In this document: positions 1 to 7,098 of the stretch, in pieces
Position numbering within the stretch: the first letter of the stretch is position 1
How the letters are laid out: every line of letters begins with the position of its first letter
Source: Bacillota bacterium
GTDB taxonomy: Bacteria; Bacillota; Clostridia; Lachnospirales; Lachnospiraceae
Assembly: GCA_023409835.1 (NCBI GenBank)
Contig: JAEYQV010000074.1
Span: forward strand, 1-22,718
Direction: 5' to 3'
DNA: 22,718 nucleotides
Notes under the pieces: generated by a model
The model's input: only the letters and a program-made list of their open reading frames with translations
Database searches by the model: none
What the model was told of the DNA's origin: nothing
Position numbers and translations under genes: made by a program

Positions 1-127
1 GATTCATTAGAATAAGTTTGAGCCGAGGAATACGCAGGCTCAAACTTGGAAGAGTGATAATAGTTATGTCAAGCATAATTAGGAAAAGATTGATTCATTA
101 GAATAAGTTTGAGCCGAGGAATACGCA
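1..127. repeat. 36-bp direct repeat (two copies)
   Basis: Bases 1-36 and 92-127 are identical over 36 bp, giving a period of 91 bp; the first copy touches the window edge and may extend further left. In the first copy the repeat is half of a perfect hairpin: AAGTTTGAGCC (14-24) pairs with GGCTCAAACTT (37-47) around a 12-nt loop. The second copy lacks the returning arm and runs into CGGAAGTTTGACA instead. No coding frame is evident. It could be a remnant of a mobile element end, or part of a longer array lying left of the window. Confidence 0.85.
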
Positions 128-163
128 CGGAAGTTTGACAGCTAAATAAAGAAAAAATCTCTG

Positions 164-190
164 TAAGCCTTGATATAGGCTTATTTTTTT
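164..190 (+). terminator. Rho-independent terminator ahead of the transposase
   Basis: TAAGCCT (164-170) pairs with AGGCTTA (177-183) around a 6-nt loop and is followed by a run of seven T. It would stop transcription arriving from the left before it enters the transposase gene, a common protective arrangement at insertion-sequence ends. Confidence 0.75.
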
Positions 191-233
191 GTCAAATTTT
201 ATGTATTTAGTTGTAGCTATTTATAGCTATATA

Positions 234-242
234 TGGTATAAT
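234..242 (+). promoter_or_regulatory. Extended -10 promoter of the transposase
   Basis: TATAAT at 237-242 is preceded by TGG at 234-236, forming an extended -10 element (TGnTATAAT). No well-placed -35 is visible: a TTGTAG at 211-216 is 20 bp away. The ribosome binding site GGAGGTG at 250-256 follows directly. Confidence 0.55.
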
Positions 243-262
243 AAGGCATGGAGGTGTTGTTT

Positions 263-2035
263 ATGAAACTAACTGTAAGTAAATCCAAGAATTCTTCATC
301 TTTCTATGTACAAAAAACGATACGCAAACAGAATGGTTCTGTTACAACTGTTACGGTTGAAAAATTAGGTAACCTTGATGAAGTTAGAACAAAAGCTCAT
401 GGAAAAGATCCATATGTATGGGCTCAGGAATACGTAAATGAACTCAATCGTAAAGAGTACGACGAACAGAAAGAGATCATTGTCAGTTATTCCCCTACTA
501 AACTCTTGAAGAAGGGTGAGCAAAAAGCCTATAACTGCGGGTATCTTTTCCTGCAGGATATTTACTACAGTCTTGGTCTCCACAAAATATGCAACGTGAT
601 CAGTTCCAGGCATTCCTTTGAGTATGACCTAAACGATATACTTTCCAAACTCATTTATACAAGGATCCTCTACCCTTCATCCAAGCTGGCTTCAAACAGG
701 CAGTCCGAAGTGTTCATGGAACAACCTTCTTTTGAACTGCATGATATATACCGTGCCTTATCTGTTCTGGCAAAAGAAAATGATTTCATCCAGGCAGAAT
801 TATATAAAAACAGTCAGAAAGTAGTGGAACGACGCAAGGATATCCTTTACTATGACTGCACTAACTATTACTTTGAACTTGAAGAAGCGGATGACCTGCG
901 CAGATATGGAAAGAGCAAGCAGCACCAGCCCTTACCCTTGGTAGGTATGGGACTTTTCATGGATTATGATGGTATCCCTCTGGCCTTTGATATCTTTCCC
1001 GGAAACCAGAGTGAGCAGCCTACCCTGAAGCCTTTAGAAAAAAAGGTGCTCAGTGATTATGGGCTGGACCAGATCATTGTCTGCACCGATGCTGGTCTAT
1101 CCTCCAAGAGCAACCGTAAATTTAATGATAAATCCATTGGAGGCGAACGACTCCGCAGCTTTATTACTACACAGTCCATTAAACAACTCCCTGCATATCT
1201 AAAAGACTTCGCTCTTGACCCGGGTGGGTGGCATCTGATTGGTGATAGCCGCACCTACAACATCAGTGAGCTAGACGAAACGGAGGATTACCAAAAGATC
1301 TACTACAAAGAACGATGGATAAAGGAAGACCTGTCCCAAAGAAAAATCAAACAGGGTGCTGCCCCACTAGAGCAGCATCTGATCGTTTCATTTTCCTTAA
1401 AGTATCAACGTTACCAGCGCAAGATACGTCAAGGACAGATTGACCGTGCACAGGATCTTATCAATAGCGGCAAATATAAGCAACGACCCAAAAACCAGAA
1501 TGACCCACACCGCTTCATTGGGCATGAGGTTATGACTGATTATGGTGAGGTATGTTCAAAAGACGTCCCCTATCTGGATGCAGATGTCATCCATGAAGAA
1601 GAACGGTATGATGGTTTTTACTCTGTATGTACAAACCTTGAGAACATGGGGATTGACGAGATTATTAAGATTAACAAGAAGCGCTGGGAGATTGAGGAAT
1701 GCTTCCGTATCATGAAAACGGAGTTTAAAGCGCGTCCCGTATATCTTCAGAAAGAGGACCGAATCAGAGCACATTTCATTACATGCTACATTGCATTATT
1801 CGTGTTTCGGGTTCTAGAGAAGAAGCTCTCCGGGGAATACACCTGCGAGGAGATCATGGATACGCTGAGAACTATGATGATGTCACGTCCAGGAGAAAAA
1901 CTTGGTTACATACCATCATATACAAGGACAAACCTCACCGATGCTTTGCATGAAGCATTTGGTTTCCGTACGGATTATGAGATTACAACAGATGTTAATA
2001 TGAAAAAGATTATTCGAAGTACAAAGAAAAAGTAA
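263..2035 (+). CDS. IS1634-family (IS4 superfamily) DDE transposase
   Basis: This 590-residue DDE transposase would cut and join the ends of its own insertion sequence. A first catalytic Asp lies in YYDCTNYYFE, the D-x-T-x2-YF-E block typical of IS1634 members. The second is in VCTDAGLSS. The C-terminal YREK-like block reads RWEIEECFRIMKTEF and supplies the catalytic Glu. Length and motif order fit a full-length member with no frameshift, so the element may still be active. An ATG also exists at 248, but GGAGGTG (250-256) sits 6 nt before the ATG at 263, so 263 is preferred. Family-level identity is clear; activity is inferred. Confidence 0.92.
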   Translation: MKLTVSKSKNSSSFYVQKTIRKQNGSVTTVTVEKLGNLDEVRTKAHGKDPYVWAQEYVNELNRKEYDEQKEIIVSYSPTKLLKKGEQKAYNCGYLFLQDIYYSLGLHKICNVISSRHSFEYDLNDILSKLIYTRILYPSSKLASNRQSEVFMEQPSFELHDIYRALSVLAKENDFIQAELYKNSQKVVERRKDILYYDCTNYYFELEEADDLRRYGKSKQHQPLPLVGMGLFMDYDGIPLAFDIFPGNQSEQPTLKPLEKKVLSDYGLDQIIVCTDAGLSSKSNRKFNDKSIGGERLRSFITTQSIKQLPAYLKDFALDPGGWHLIGDSRTYNISELDETEDYQKIYYKERWIKEDLSQRKIKQGAAPLEQHLIVSFSLKYQRYQRKIRQGQIDRAQDLINSGKYKQRPKNQNDPHRFIGHEVMTDYGEVCSKDVPYLDADVIHEEERYDGFYSVCTNLENMGIDEIIKINKKRWEIEECFRIMKTEFKARPVYLQKEDRIRAHFITCYIALFVFRVLEKKLSGEYTCEEIMDTLRTMMMSRPGEKLGYIPSYTRTNLTDALHEAFGFRTDYEITTDVNMKKIIRSTKKK

Positions 2036-2065
2036 TAATATATAGCTACATTTTTATATTACTAA

Positions 2066-2106
2066 AAATGCGGAAAATGCTTATAAATACAGCATTCTCC
2101 GCATTT
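2066..2106 (-). terminator. Long hairpin downstream of the transposase
   Basis: A stem of 9 plus 5 bp (2066-2080 with 2092-2106, one A/C mismatch, 11-nt loop) uses arms AAATGCGGA and TCCGCATTT. On the minus strand the stem runs into a five-T tract, so it looks like a minus-strand terminator protecting the insertion sequence from readthrough on the right. The plus side lacks a T run. Confidence 0.5.
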
Positions 2107-2205
2107 GCTCTGTTAAAGATGAGATATTTGTCTTTATTCAACCACTTTTATCGAAGTAACCTTCTCAGCTTAAGCTCCGAGAGACAACCAGGCAGCCTCC
2201 TGCGA

Positions 2206-2242
2206 AAAATGCCCCGGTATAATCTAATTACCGGGGCGTTTT
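2206..2242. terminator. Bidirectional terminator
   Basis: GCCCCGGTA (2211-2219) pairs perfectly with TACCGGGGC (2229-2237). The flanking AAAA and TTTT extend the stem, giving T tracts in both directions. It lies between the transposase and the convergent SPFH/RHH operon and would end both transcripts. Confidence 0.8.
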
Positions 2243-2309
2243 CATATTTAAGTATTGTTTCGTGCTATTAATGTATAGAACTTCCAACACTACTTATATT
2301 AAATTTCTT

Positions 2310-2564
2310 TTATTTCTCTTTTCTCTTTCGGACGCAATCCGCCAGCAAATATTCAATCTGCCCATTGATGGAACGAAAATCATCTTCTGCCCAGGCAGCC
2401 AGTTCACTCCATAGACTAGGCGAGAGCCTAAGAAGTACCTGCTTTTTCGCTTTCTCCTGCTCCTTGAGGGCCTTCTCCCTGCCTGCTATCTCCAGTTCCA
2501 TTGCATGAATCCGCTCGAGGCGGGCCTTAAGCTGTTCTTCCTTCGCTTCCAAACGTTCGTCCAT
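2310..2564 (-). CDS. Small ribbon-helix-helix protein with N-terminal coiled coil
   Basis: An 84-residue protein. Residues 1-40 are a charged heptad-like helix (many Glu, Lys, Leu) that should form a coiled coil. Residues 41-80 fit a ribbon-helix-helix fold: strand KQVLLRLSP, helix SLWSELAAWAEDDF, then a second helix beginning SINGQIEYLL. This Arc/CopG-like fold normally binds DNA as a dimer through the strand, and a second use as a protein-protein module is possible. AAGGAG lies 6 nt before the ATG. The gene starts 25 bp after the SPFH gene ends, so the two are co-transcribed. I infer it could bind the paired TGATATCA sites at the operon promoter; no membrane segment or signal is seen. Confidence 0.75.
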   Translation of the reverse strand: MDERLEAKEEQLKARLERIHAMELEIAGREKALKEQEKAKKQVLLRLSPSLWSELAAWAEDDFRSINGQIEYLLADCVRKRKEK

Positions 2565-2589
2565 ATAACACTCCTTAACTTCGGTTCAA

Positions 2590-3609
2590 CTAATAGATAG
2601 AACCGCTATTTACAATAGGCTGAGCATCCTTATTACCGCAAAGAACGACCAACAGATTACTTACCATAGCCGCTTTCCGTTCCTCATCCAGAACAACTAC
2701 CTCTTCCTGCCCTAATTGTTCGATTGCCATCTTAACCATGCTGACCGCTCCCTCAACGATCTTCTGACGGGCTGCAATGATAGCAACAGCCTGCTGCCTC
2801 TGCAGCATTGCTGCGGCGATTTCCTCCGCATAGGATAAATGAGTGATTCTTACCTCCTGAATCTCCAGTCCGGCTACGCTGACTCTCTGCTGCAGCTCTT
2901 CCCTCATACTATCGGCAATTTCCTGACTGCTGCCGCGGAGGGTCTTCTCATCCGAATCATTCTCCATGGTATCATAAGGATATAATCTTGCTATATTACG
3001 GATGGTAGAATCACACTGAATGGATAAGAAGGTTTTATAATTTTCCACACTGAACACTGCCTTGGTCGGATCTGCCACTCTCCATATAACAATTGCTCCT
3101 ATGATGATCGGATTACCCAATACATCATTAACCTTCTGCTTATCGTTATTCAGGGTTAAGGTCTTCGTTGAGATCTTCTTGCTTGTAAATGCAGTCGAGC
3201 TTGCTACTGCATTAGCTCCTGTTGTACCTGTTCCGATGGATACATTAAGTCCGCTGCCTCTGGCAGGGTTAATCGAACCGGCAAACGGATTGGTGTAATA
3301 AAAGCCTTCCTTCTTGATCGTGCCGTAATATTTACCGAACAGCGTCATAACCAAAGCTTCATTCGGGTTCAGGATATGGAAGCCGCCCAACAAGATACAG
3401 AGTACCAGAAGCAGGATAATACCCAGCGCCAGCAGAACACCTCCCAGTGCGTAGTGTGCCGCACCCAGCCTGATGCCACCAAGTACGATAATAAGAACGG
3501 ACAGCGCAAAGCCTGCCAATACCAGTAGCAGAATTAAGCCGCCGCTAAGGGGCCTAATCTCCTTCTCTTCTATTACCTTGATTTGAGATTGATTCATCTC
3601 ACCATTCAT
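2590..3609 (-). CDS. SPFH / band-7 (stomatin-prohibitin-flotillin) domain membrane protein
   Basis: A 339-residue scaffold protein expected in the cytoplasmic membrane. Two hydrophobic segments lie at about residues 24-48 and 52-75. The SPFH domain follows, with the typical entry FHILNPNEALVMTLFGKYYG, and it is succeeded by a helical region with EIAAAMLQRQQAVAIIAARQ, the flotillin-like heptad stretch that drives oligomerisation. Such proteins organise membrane microdomains or act as chaperones for membrane complexes; the partner here is unknown. GGAGGG sits 8 nt before the ATG at 3609, which favours this start over the Met four codons later. It is the first gene of a two-gene operon with the ribbon-helix-helix protein and has a strong promoter at 3662-3690. 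Confidence 0.88.
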   Translation of the reverse strand: MNGEMNQSQIKVIEEKEIRPLSGGLILLLVLAGFALSVLIIVLGGIRLGAAHYALGGVLLALGIILLLVLCILLGGFHILNPNEALVMTLFGKYYGTIKKEGFYYTNPFAGSINPARGSGLNVSIGTGTTGANAVASSTAFTSKKISTKTLTLNNDKQKVNDVLGNPIIIGAIVIWRVADPTKAVFSVENYKTFLSIQCDSTIRNIARLYPYDTMENDSDEKTLRGSSQEIADSMREELQQRVSVAGLEIQEVRITHLSYAEEIAAAMLQRQQAVAIIAARQKIVEGAVSMVKMAIEQLGQEEVVVLDEERKAAMVSNLLVVLCGNKDAQPIVNSGSIY

Positions 3610-3642
3610 ATTACAATCCCTCCATGAATTTGTATATTATAT

Positions 3643-3661
3643 TGATATCATTATGATATCA
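3643..3661. promoter_or_regulatory. Twin 8-bp palindromes (candidate operator)
   Basis: TGATATCA occurs at 3643-3650 and again at 3654-3661, separated by TTA. The period of 11 bp is about one helical turn, so both face the same side of the DNA. The pair begins where the -10 box ends and covers the expected transcription start of the SPFH operon, a repressor-type position. Confidence 0.6.
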
Positions 3662-3690
3662 TTTATACCCTATATTTTCCTCATTGTCAA
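3662..3690 (-). promoter_or_regulatory. Sigma-A-type promoter of the SPFH operon
   Basis: On the minus strand TTGACA (3690-3685) is followed by a 17-bp spacer and TATAAA (3667-3662). Both boxes are near consensus, and the expected start is about 50 nt ahead of the ATG. Confidence 0.8.
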
Positions 3691-3812
3691 TACATTTTCA
3701 TTATTTTATCTGTAAATATGAAGGTCCTTGCCTCTTCCACTACTGTCAATAGAAATACTCCGTTTATTCGTAAAAGCAGACTTCAATTTCAACCTATTTA
3801 TTTTACCGGTGC

Positions 3813-3867
3813 AAAAGGGAGCTGTTTCTCCACTAATGAATCAATTAGTTTTGAAACAGCCCCCATA
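3813..3867 (-). terminator. Terminator of the serine operon; copy 1 of a dispersed hairpin
   Basis: GGGAGCTGTTTC pairs with GAAACAGCCCCC around a partly paired loop. On the minus strand the stem ends in CTTTT, 38 bp after the sstT stop, so it should terminate that operon. The same roughly 50-bp sequence recurs at 6980-7036 in the opposite orientation, including the unpaired loop, which marks it as a repeat and not just a chance stem. The remaining bases 3691-3812 hold nothing I can identify. Confidence 0.75.
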
Positions 3868-3904
3868 TAATTATAGAATTCTATTTTTCTATATTTACCT
3901 CATC

Positions 3905-5122
3905 TTAGAAGGGAAGCTTTTTCCCTTGCTTCTTCCACATTCTAAATTCTGCAGCAGCTGTAAATAGTGCGTCCGTAGAGGAGTTTAATGCAGTTTCGCA
4001 GGAATCCTGTATAACACCGATGATAAATCCGATACCAACAACCTGCATAGCGATATCATTGGAGATGCCAAATAAACTACAGGCCAGGGGAATCAGCATC
4101 AGAGAGCCGCCTGCAACACCGGAGGTACCTGCTGCTGCAACACTTGACAGAATACTTAAGATCAACATGGTCGGTAGATCCACTGCAATGCCGAGAGTAT
4201 GTACCGCGGCAAGAGACATCGTCGTGATGGTAATCGCAGCACCTGCCATATTTACAGTAGCACCAAGCGGAATACTTACAGAATAATTGTCCTCATTTAA
4301 CCCAAGCTTTTTGCAAAGCTCCATATTAACCGGGATATTCGCTGCAGAGCTTCTGGTAAAGAAAGCTGTAATTGCACTTTCCTTCAGGCATTTAAATACC
4401 AGCGGGTACGGATTCTGTTTAATTGTAAGGAATACGATTAACGGATTTAAGATCAGTGCAACACCGAGCATACAACCTACCAGAACAATCAACAGCTTAC
4501 CATAGGTAGCAAAGCCTTCAATACCTGTTTCAGCGATCGTTGTAAATACAAGGCCAAGGATACCGAAGGGTGCACAATTAATAACCCATTTTACGACCTG
4601 AGATACTGCATCTGAGATGTCTGATAGTACCTTTTTGGTTCCATCAGAAGCATGCTTAAAAGCAACTCCTAATATGGCAGCCCAAGTCAATATTCCAATA
4701 TAGTTAGCACTGGATAGTGCTGTGACCGGATTGGCAACCAGATTCATCAGAAGGCTCTTTAATACTTCTCCGATACCGGAGGTCACTTCTACTCCGGATA
4801 CCTCAAGTTCGGAACTGAGTGCAATCGTGACAGGGTAAATGGTGTTTACTGCTACTGCCACAAAAGCAGACGCAAGCGTACCCAACGCATAAAGTAAAAG
4901 TACACCCTTTAAGTTACTTCCGCCTCCTGCTTTAGCAGAAGCAAGAGAATACATAACCAGGAAGAAGACTAAGATAGGTGCAACAGCTTTTAATGCGCCT
5001 ACAAATAAAGTACCTAAGATACCGATTACCGTAAACTGCGGCACTGTCAGTCCCAATATAAGACCAATCGCCATACCGATTAAAATTCTTTGAATTAATC
5101 CCAACTTGTTCCATGCTTTCAT
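3905..5122 (-). CDS. sstT: Serine/threonine:sodium symporter
   Basis: A 405-residue multi-span inner-membrane transporter of the dicarboxylate/amino acid:cation symporter family, matching SstT, which imports L-serine and L-threonine with sodium. Recognisable parts are the N-terminal IGMAIGLILG helix, the serine-rich re-entrant segment FFTRSSAANIPVN, the NMAGAAITITT loop in helix 7, and the C-terminal QDSCETALNSSTDALFTAA. Length is normal for the family. GGAGG precedes the ATG by about 11 nt. It is the last gene of the minus-strand operon, 77 bp after sdaAA, so imported serine is fed directly to the serine dehydratase encoded upstream. Family identity is confident; sodium coupling is by homology. 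Confidence 0.93.
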   Translation of the reverse strand: MKAWNKLGLIQRILIGMAIGLILGLTVPQFTVIGILGTLFVGALKAVAPILVFFLVMYSLASAKAGGGSNLKGVLLLYALGTLASAFVAVAVNTIYPVTIALSSELEVSGVEVTSGIGEVLKSLLMNLVANPVTALSSANYIGILTWAAILGVAFKHASDGTKKVLSDISDAVSQVVKWVINCAPFGILGLVFTTIAETGIEGFATYGKLLIVLVGCMLGVALILNPLIVFLTIKQNPYPLVFKCLKESAITAFFTRSSAANIPVNMELCKKLGLNEDNYSVSIPLGATVNMAGAAITITTMSLAAVHTLGIAVDLPTMLILSILSSVAAAGTSGVAGGSLMLIPLACSLFGISNDIAMQVVGIGFIIGVIQDSCETALNSSTDALFTAAAEFRMWKKQGKKLPF

Positions 5123-5199
5123 TACTTTTATTTCCTCCGCTTTTCACATGCTGTTATTTATAATGTCAAATTTATGTTTATCTTTTTACTTAATAGGGT

Positions 5200-6072
5200 T
5201 TAGCCGAAAACCTCTTTCATGTATTTCTTTGCTGTCGGTGTTGCCGCAAGGCCTCCTTCCGCCGTTTCCTTAAGAGCCGGCATCATAGACACTCCTATGG
5301 ACTTCATCGCCTGAATGACCTCATCTACCGGGATTTTGCTTTCGATCCCGGCCAAAGCCAATTCTGCTGCCACGAAAGCATTCGCAGCTCCCATCGCATT
5401 CCGCTTAATACATGGGATCTCCACTAAGCCTGCTACCGGATCACATACGAGGCCAAGTACGCTTTTTAACGAGATGGCAACCGCATTCTCTACCATCGCC
5501 GGAGTACCGCCGCACAATTCTACCAGTGCAGCTGCTGCCATAGCACTGGCACTCCCACATTCCGCCTGACATCCGCCTTCTGCTCCCGAAATGCTGGCCT
5601 TATTCGCTATGACGATTCCAATCGCAGATGCCGTAAACATAGCCATGACCAGTTCCTCATCACTAAGCTTTCTATCCTCGGCTATTGACATAAGAACGGC
5701 AGGTAAAATGCCACAGCTTCCTGCTGTCGGAGCCGCGACAATCTTTCCCATGCATGCATTCGTCTCAGATACAGACAGGGCTTTGGATAGCGCTTTGCTA
5801 AGGACAGAACCACAGATAGCTTGTCCTGCTTTTATCGACTGATCCAGCTTATATGCATCTCCACCGGTCAATCCGCTGATGGATCGTTTACCGGGTTGAA
5901 GACCTTCTTCTGTACTTTCCCTCATTACCTGAAGCATATTTCGCATTGTGCACTTTAATTCTTCTTCATCAGTTTCCGACAGAATCGCCTGATCCCGTAA
6001 TACGAGTTCTGATATTTTAAGGTTCTTCTCTTCCGCTTTACGACATAATTCTGATATCGAATTATATTTCAT
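5200..6072 (-). CDS. sdaAA: L-serine dehydratase, iron-sulfur-dependent, alpha subunit
   Basis: A 290-residue catalytic subunit of the two-subunit anaerobic-type L-serine ammonia-lyase, converting L-serine to pyruvate and ammonia in the cytosol. It carries the conserved block SGAEGGCQAECGSASAM (Cys168, Cys172) and CDPVAGLVEIPC (Cys210, Cys221). Three of these cysteines are expected to ligate a 4Fe-4S cluster whose open iron binds the substrate. Length is typical. The start lies 35 bp after the sdaAB stop, and both subunits are needed for activity, so the operon keeps them stoichiometric. The cluster is oxygen-sensitive, in line with an anaerobe. Confidence 0.95.
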   Translation of the reverse strand: MKYNSISELCRKAEEKNLKISELVLRDQAILSETDEEELKCTMRNMLQVMRESTEEGLQPGKRSISGLTGGDAYKLDQSIKAGQAICGSVLSKALSKALSVSETNACMGKIVAAPTAGSCGILPAVLMSIAEDRKLSDEELVMAMFTASAIGIVIANKASISGAEGGCQAECGSASAMAAAALVELCGGTPAMVENAVAISLKSVLGLVCDPVAGLVEIPCIKRNAMGAANAFVAAELALAGIESKIPVDEVIQAMKSIGVSMMPALKETAEGGLAATPTAKKYMKEVFG

Positions 6073-6107
6073 TATAATACCTTGCCTTTCAATAATGCCT
6101 GTAGCCG

Positions 6108-6770
6108 TTATAGAGCATTCAAGATGCTGACAGATATGACATCAGGTATTTTTTGAATGATCCGTTGAATCGAAGGTCCAATTCCTCCATCAATCTCAAT
6201 TGTCATAATCGCAGTTCCGCCCTTCTCCTCTCTACTCAGCGCAAAATTGTTAATGTTAATGCCGTTATTACCTAAAACATTACTCACCTTCGCAACCATT
6301 CCCGGAATATCTCGATGTGTGATGATCAACGCCGCTGATTTCCCGGAAATCATTACATCCGCGCCATTAACCTTATTCATTAGAATATTACCTCCGCCTA
6401 CGGAGGAGCCCCTTACATTCACCTTCCTTCCACTCTCTCCTTCAAGCTCTATATCTGCAGTATTCGGATGTATACCTTCCAACACCATCGTATCAAAGGT
6501 ATACTCCAGTCCTTCTTCTTTTGCAATTTCCAAGCTATTGCATATACGCTTATCATCTGTATTCATACCAAGCAGCCCTGCTATGATTGCCTTATCGGTA
6601 CCATGACCACGATAAGTCTTCGCAAAGGAACCGTAAAATATGATCTTGGCCTTGACCGGTTTCTCCCCTAATATTAAATGGGCATACTTTCCTATACGTA
6701 CTGCTCCCGCTGTATGAGAGCTGGATGGCCCAATCATGATTGGGCCAATAATATCAAAAGCTCCCAGCAT
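6108..6770 (-). CDS. sdaAB: L-serine dehydratase, iron-sulfur-dependent, beta subunit
   Basis: A 220-residue partner of the alpha subunit. The N-terminal serine dehydratase beta domain has the signature IGPSSSHTAGAVRIGKYA. The C-terminal 70 residues are an ACT domain (LIITHRDIPGMVAKVSNVLG), a ligand-binding regulatory fold. The frame stays open upstream to an ATG at 6875, but that codon overlaps the -10 box of the visible promoter, and the extra 35 residues do not match the family. AAAGGGGGT lies 8 nt ahead of the ATG at 6770, and the protein then begins MLGAFDIIGP as family members do. The leader of about 95 nt is long enough for control elements, but I see only weak hairpins in it. Confidence 0.93.
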   Translation of the reverse strand: MLGAFDIIGPIMIGPSSSHTAGAVRIGKYAHLILGEKPVKAKIIFYGSFAKTYRGHGTDKAIIAGLLGMNTDDKRICNSLEIAKEEGLEYTFDTMVLEGIHPNTADIELEGESGRKVNVRGSSVGGGNILMNKVNGADVMISGKSAALIITHRDIPGMVAKVSNVLGNNGININNFALSREEKGGTAIMTIEIDGGIGPSIQRIIQKIPDVISVSILNAL

Positions 6771-6873
6771 AAACCGACCCCCTTTCCCGTTGGCATTAAT
6801 TGCCATGTCCCAGACAATATGCCATGAATAATATTGTAATTTTGCACTAACAATATATCTTATTGCTTTTTTC

Positions 6874-6902
6874 ATTCTACATTATGCACTATTAAAAATC
6901 AA
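6874..6902 (-). promoter_or_regulatory. Promoter of the sdaAB-sdaAA-sstT operon
   Basis: On the minus strand TTGATT (6902-6897), a 17-bp spacer and TAGAAT (6879-6874) form a plausible sigma-A promoter. It places the start near 6867, which excludes translation from the ATG at 6875. Confidence 0.6.
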
Positions 6903-6979
6903 TGGATGATTCTTCTAATGGAATTAATGCACAAATCATTGACGTACTCCTATTATCATTAAGGTATTACACAAAAAAA

Positions 6980-7036
6980 TAAGGCGCTGTCTCAAAACTA
7001 ATTGACTAATTAGTAAAGAAACAGCTCCCTTTTTTG
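6980..7036 (-). terminator. Terminator of the chemoreceptor gene; copy 2 of the dispersed hairpin
   Basis: Outer arms GGCGCTGTCTC and GAAACAGCTCC, plus an inner perfect stem ACTAATT (6997-7003) with AATTAGT (7008-7014), make a long two-part hairpin with T tracts on both sides. It follows the chemoreceptor stop by about 65 bp on the minus strand. Its reverse complement aligns with 3813-3867 across both stem and loop. Bases 6903-6979 show nothing else recognisable. Confidence 0.75.
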
Positions 7037-7098
7037 ATTTTACCCTTAAGTATGGAAGAACATATCTCCGTAGATGTTTCTGCCCGACCGCTTTGCCA

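Larger units (their letters stand above)
212..2050 (+). mobile_element. Probable IS1634-type insertion sequence (ends tentative)
   Basis: The only inverted-repeat pair I find bracketing the transposase is TGTAGCTAT (212-220) and ATAGCTACA (2042-2050). Nine bases match exactly, and 12 of 13 if read inward. I see no target-site duplication directly outside these positions, so the true ends may lie elsewhere. The presence of an element is secure from the transposase; its limits are not. Confidence 0.4.

Noticed and set aside
212..2050. Exact insertion-sequence boundaries with target duplication
   Set aside because: No matching duplication is found outside the 9-bp inverted repeat, so the ends are listed as tentative only.
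2107..2205. Riboswitch in the stretch between the two hairpins
   Set aside because: I checked for conserved TPP, SAM, THF, glycine and cyclic-di-GMP motifs and found none; it also lies downstream of genes, not upstream.
2068..2271. 67-codon plus-strand open frame after the transposase
   Set aside because: It runs through two terminator-type hairpins, has no ribosome binding site and no recognisable family.
3728..3967. 79-codon plus-strand open frame
   Set aside because: It covers the dispersed hairpin repeat and the antisense end of sstT; no start signals.
6771..6875. N-terminal extension of sdaAB
   Set aside because: The ATG overlaps the promoter -10 box, and the extra residues do not match the family.
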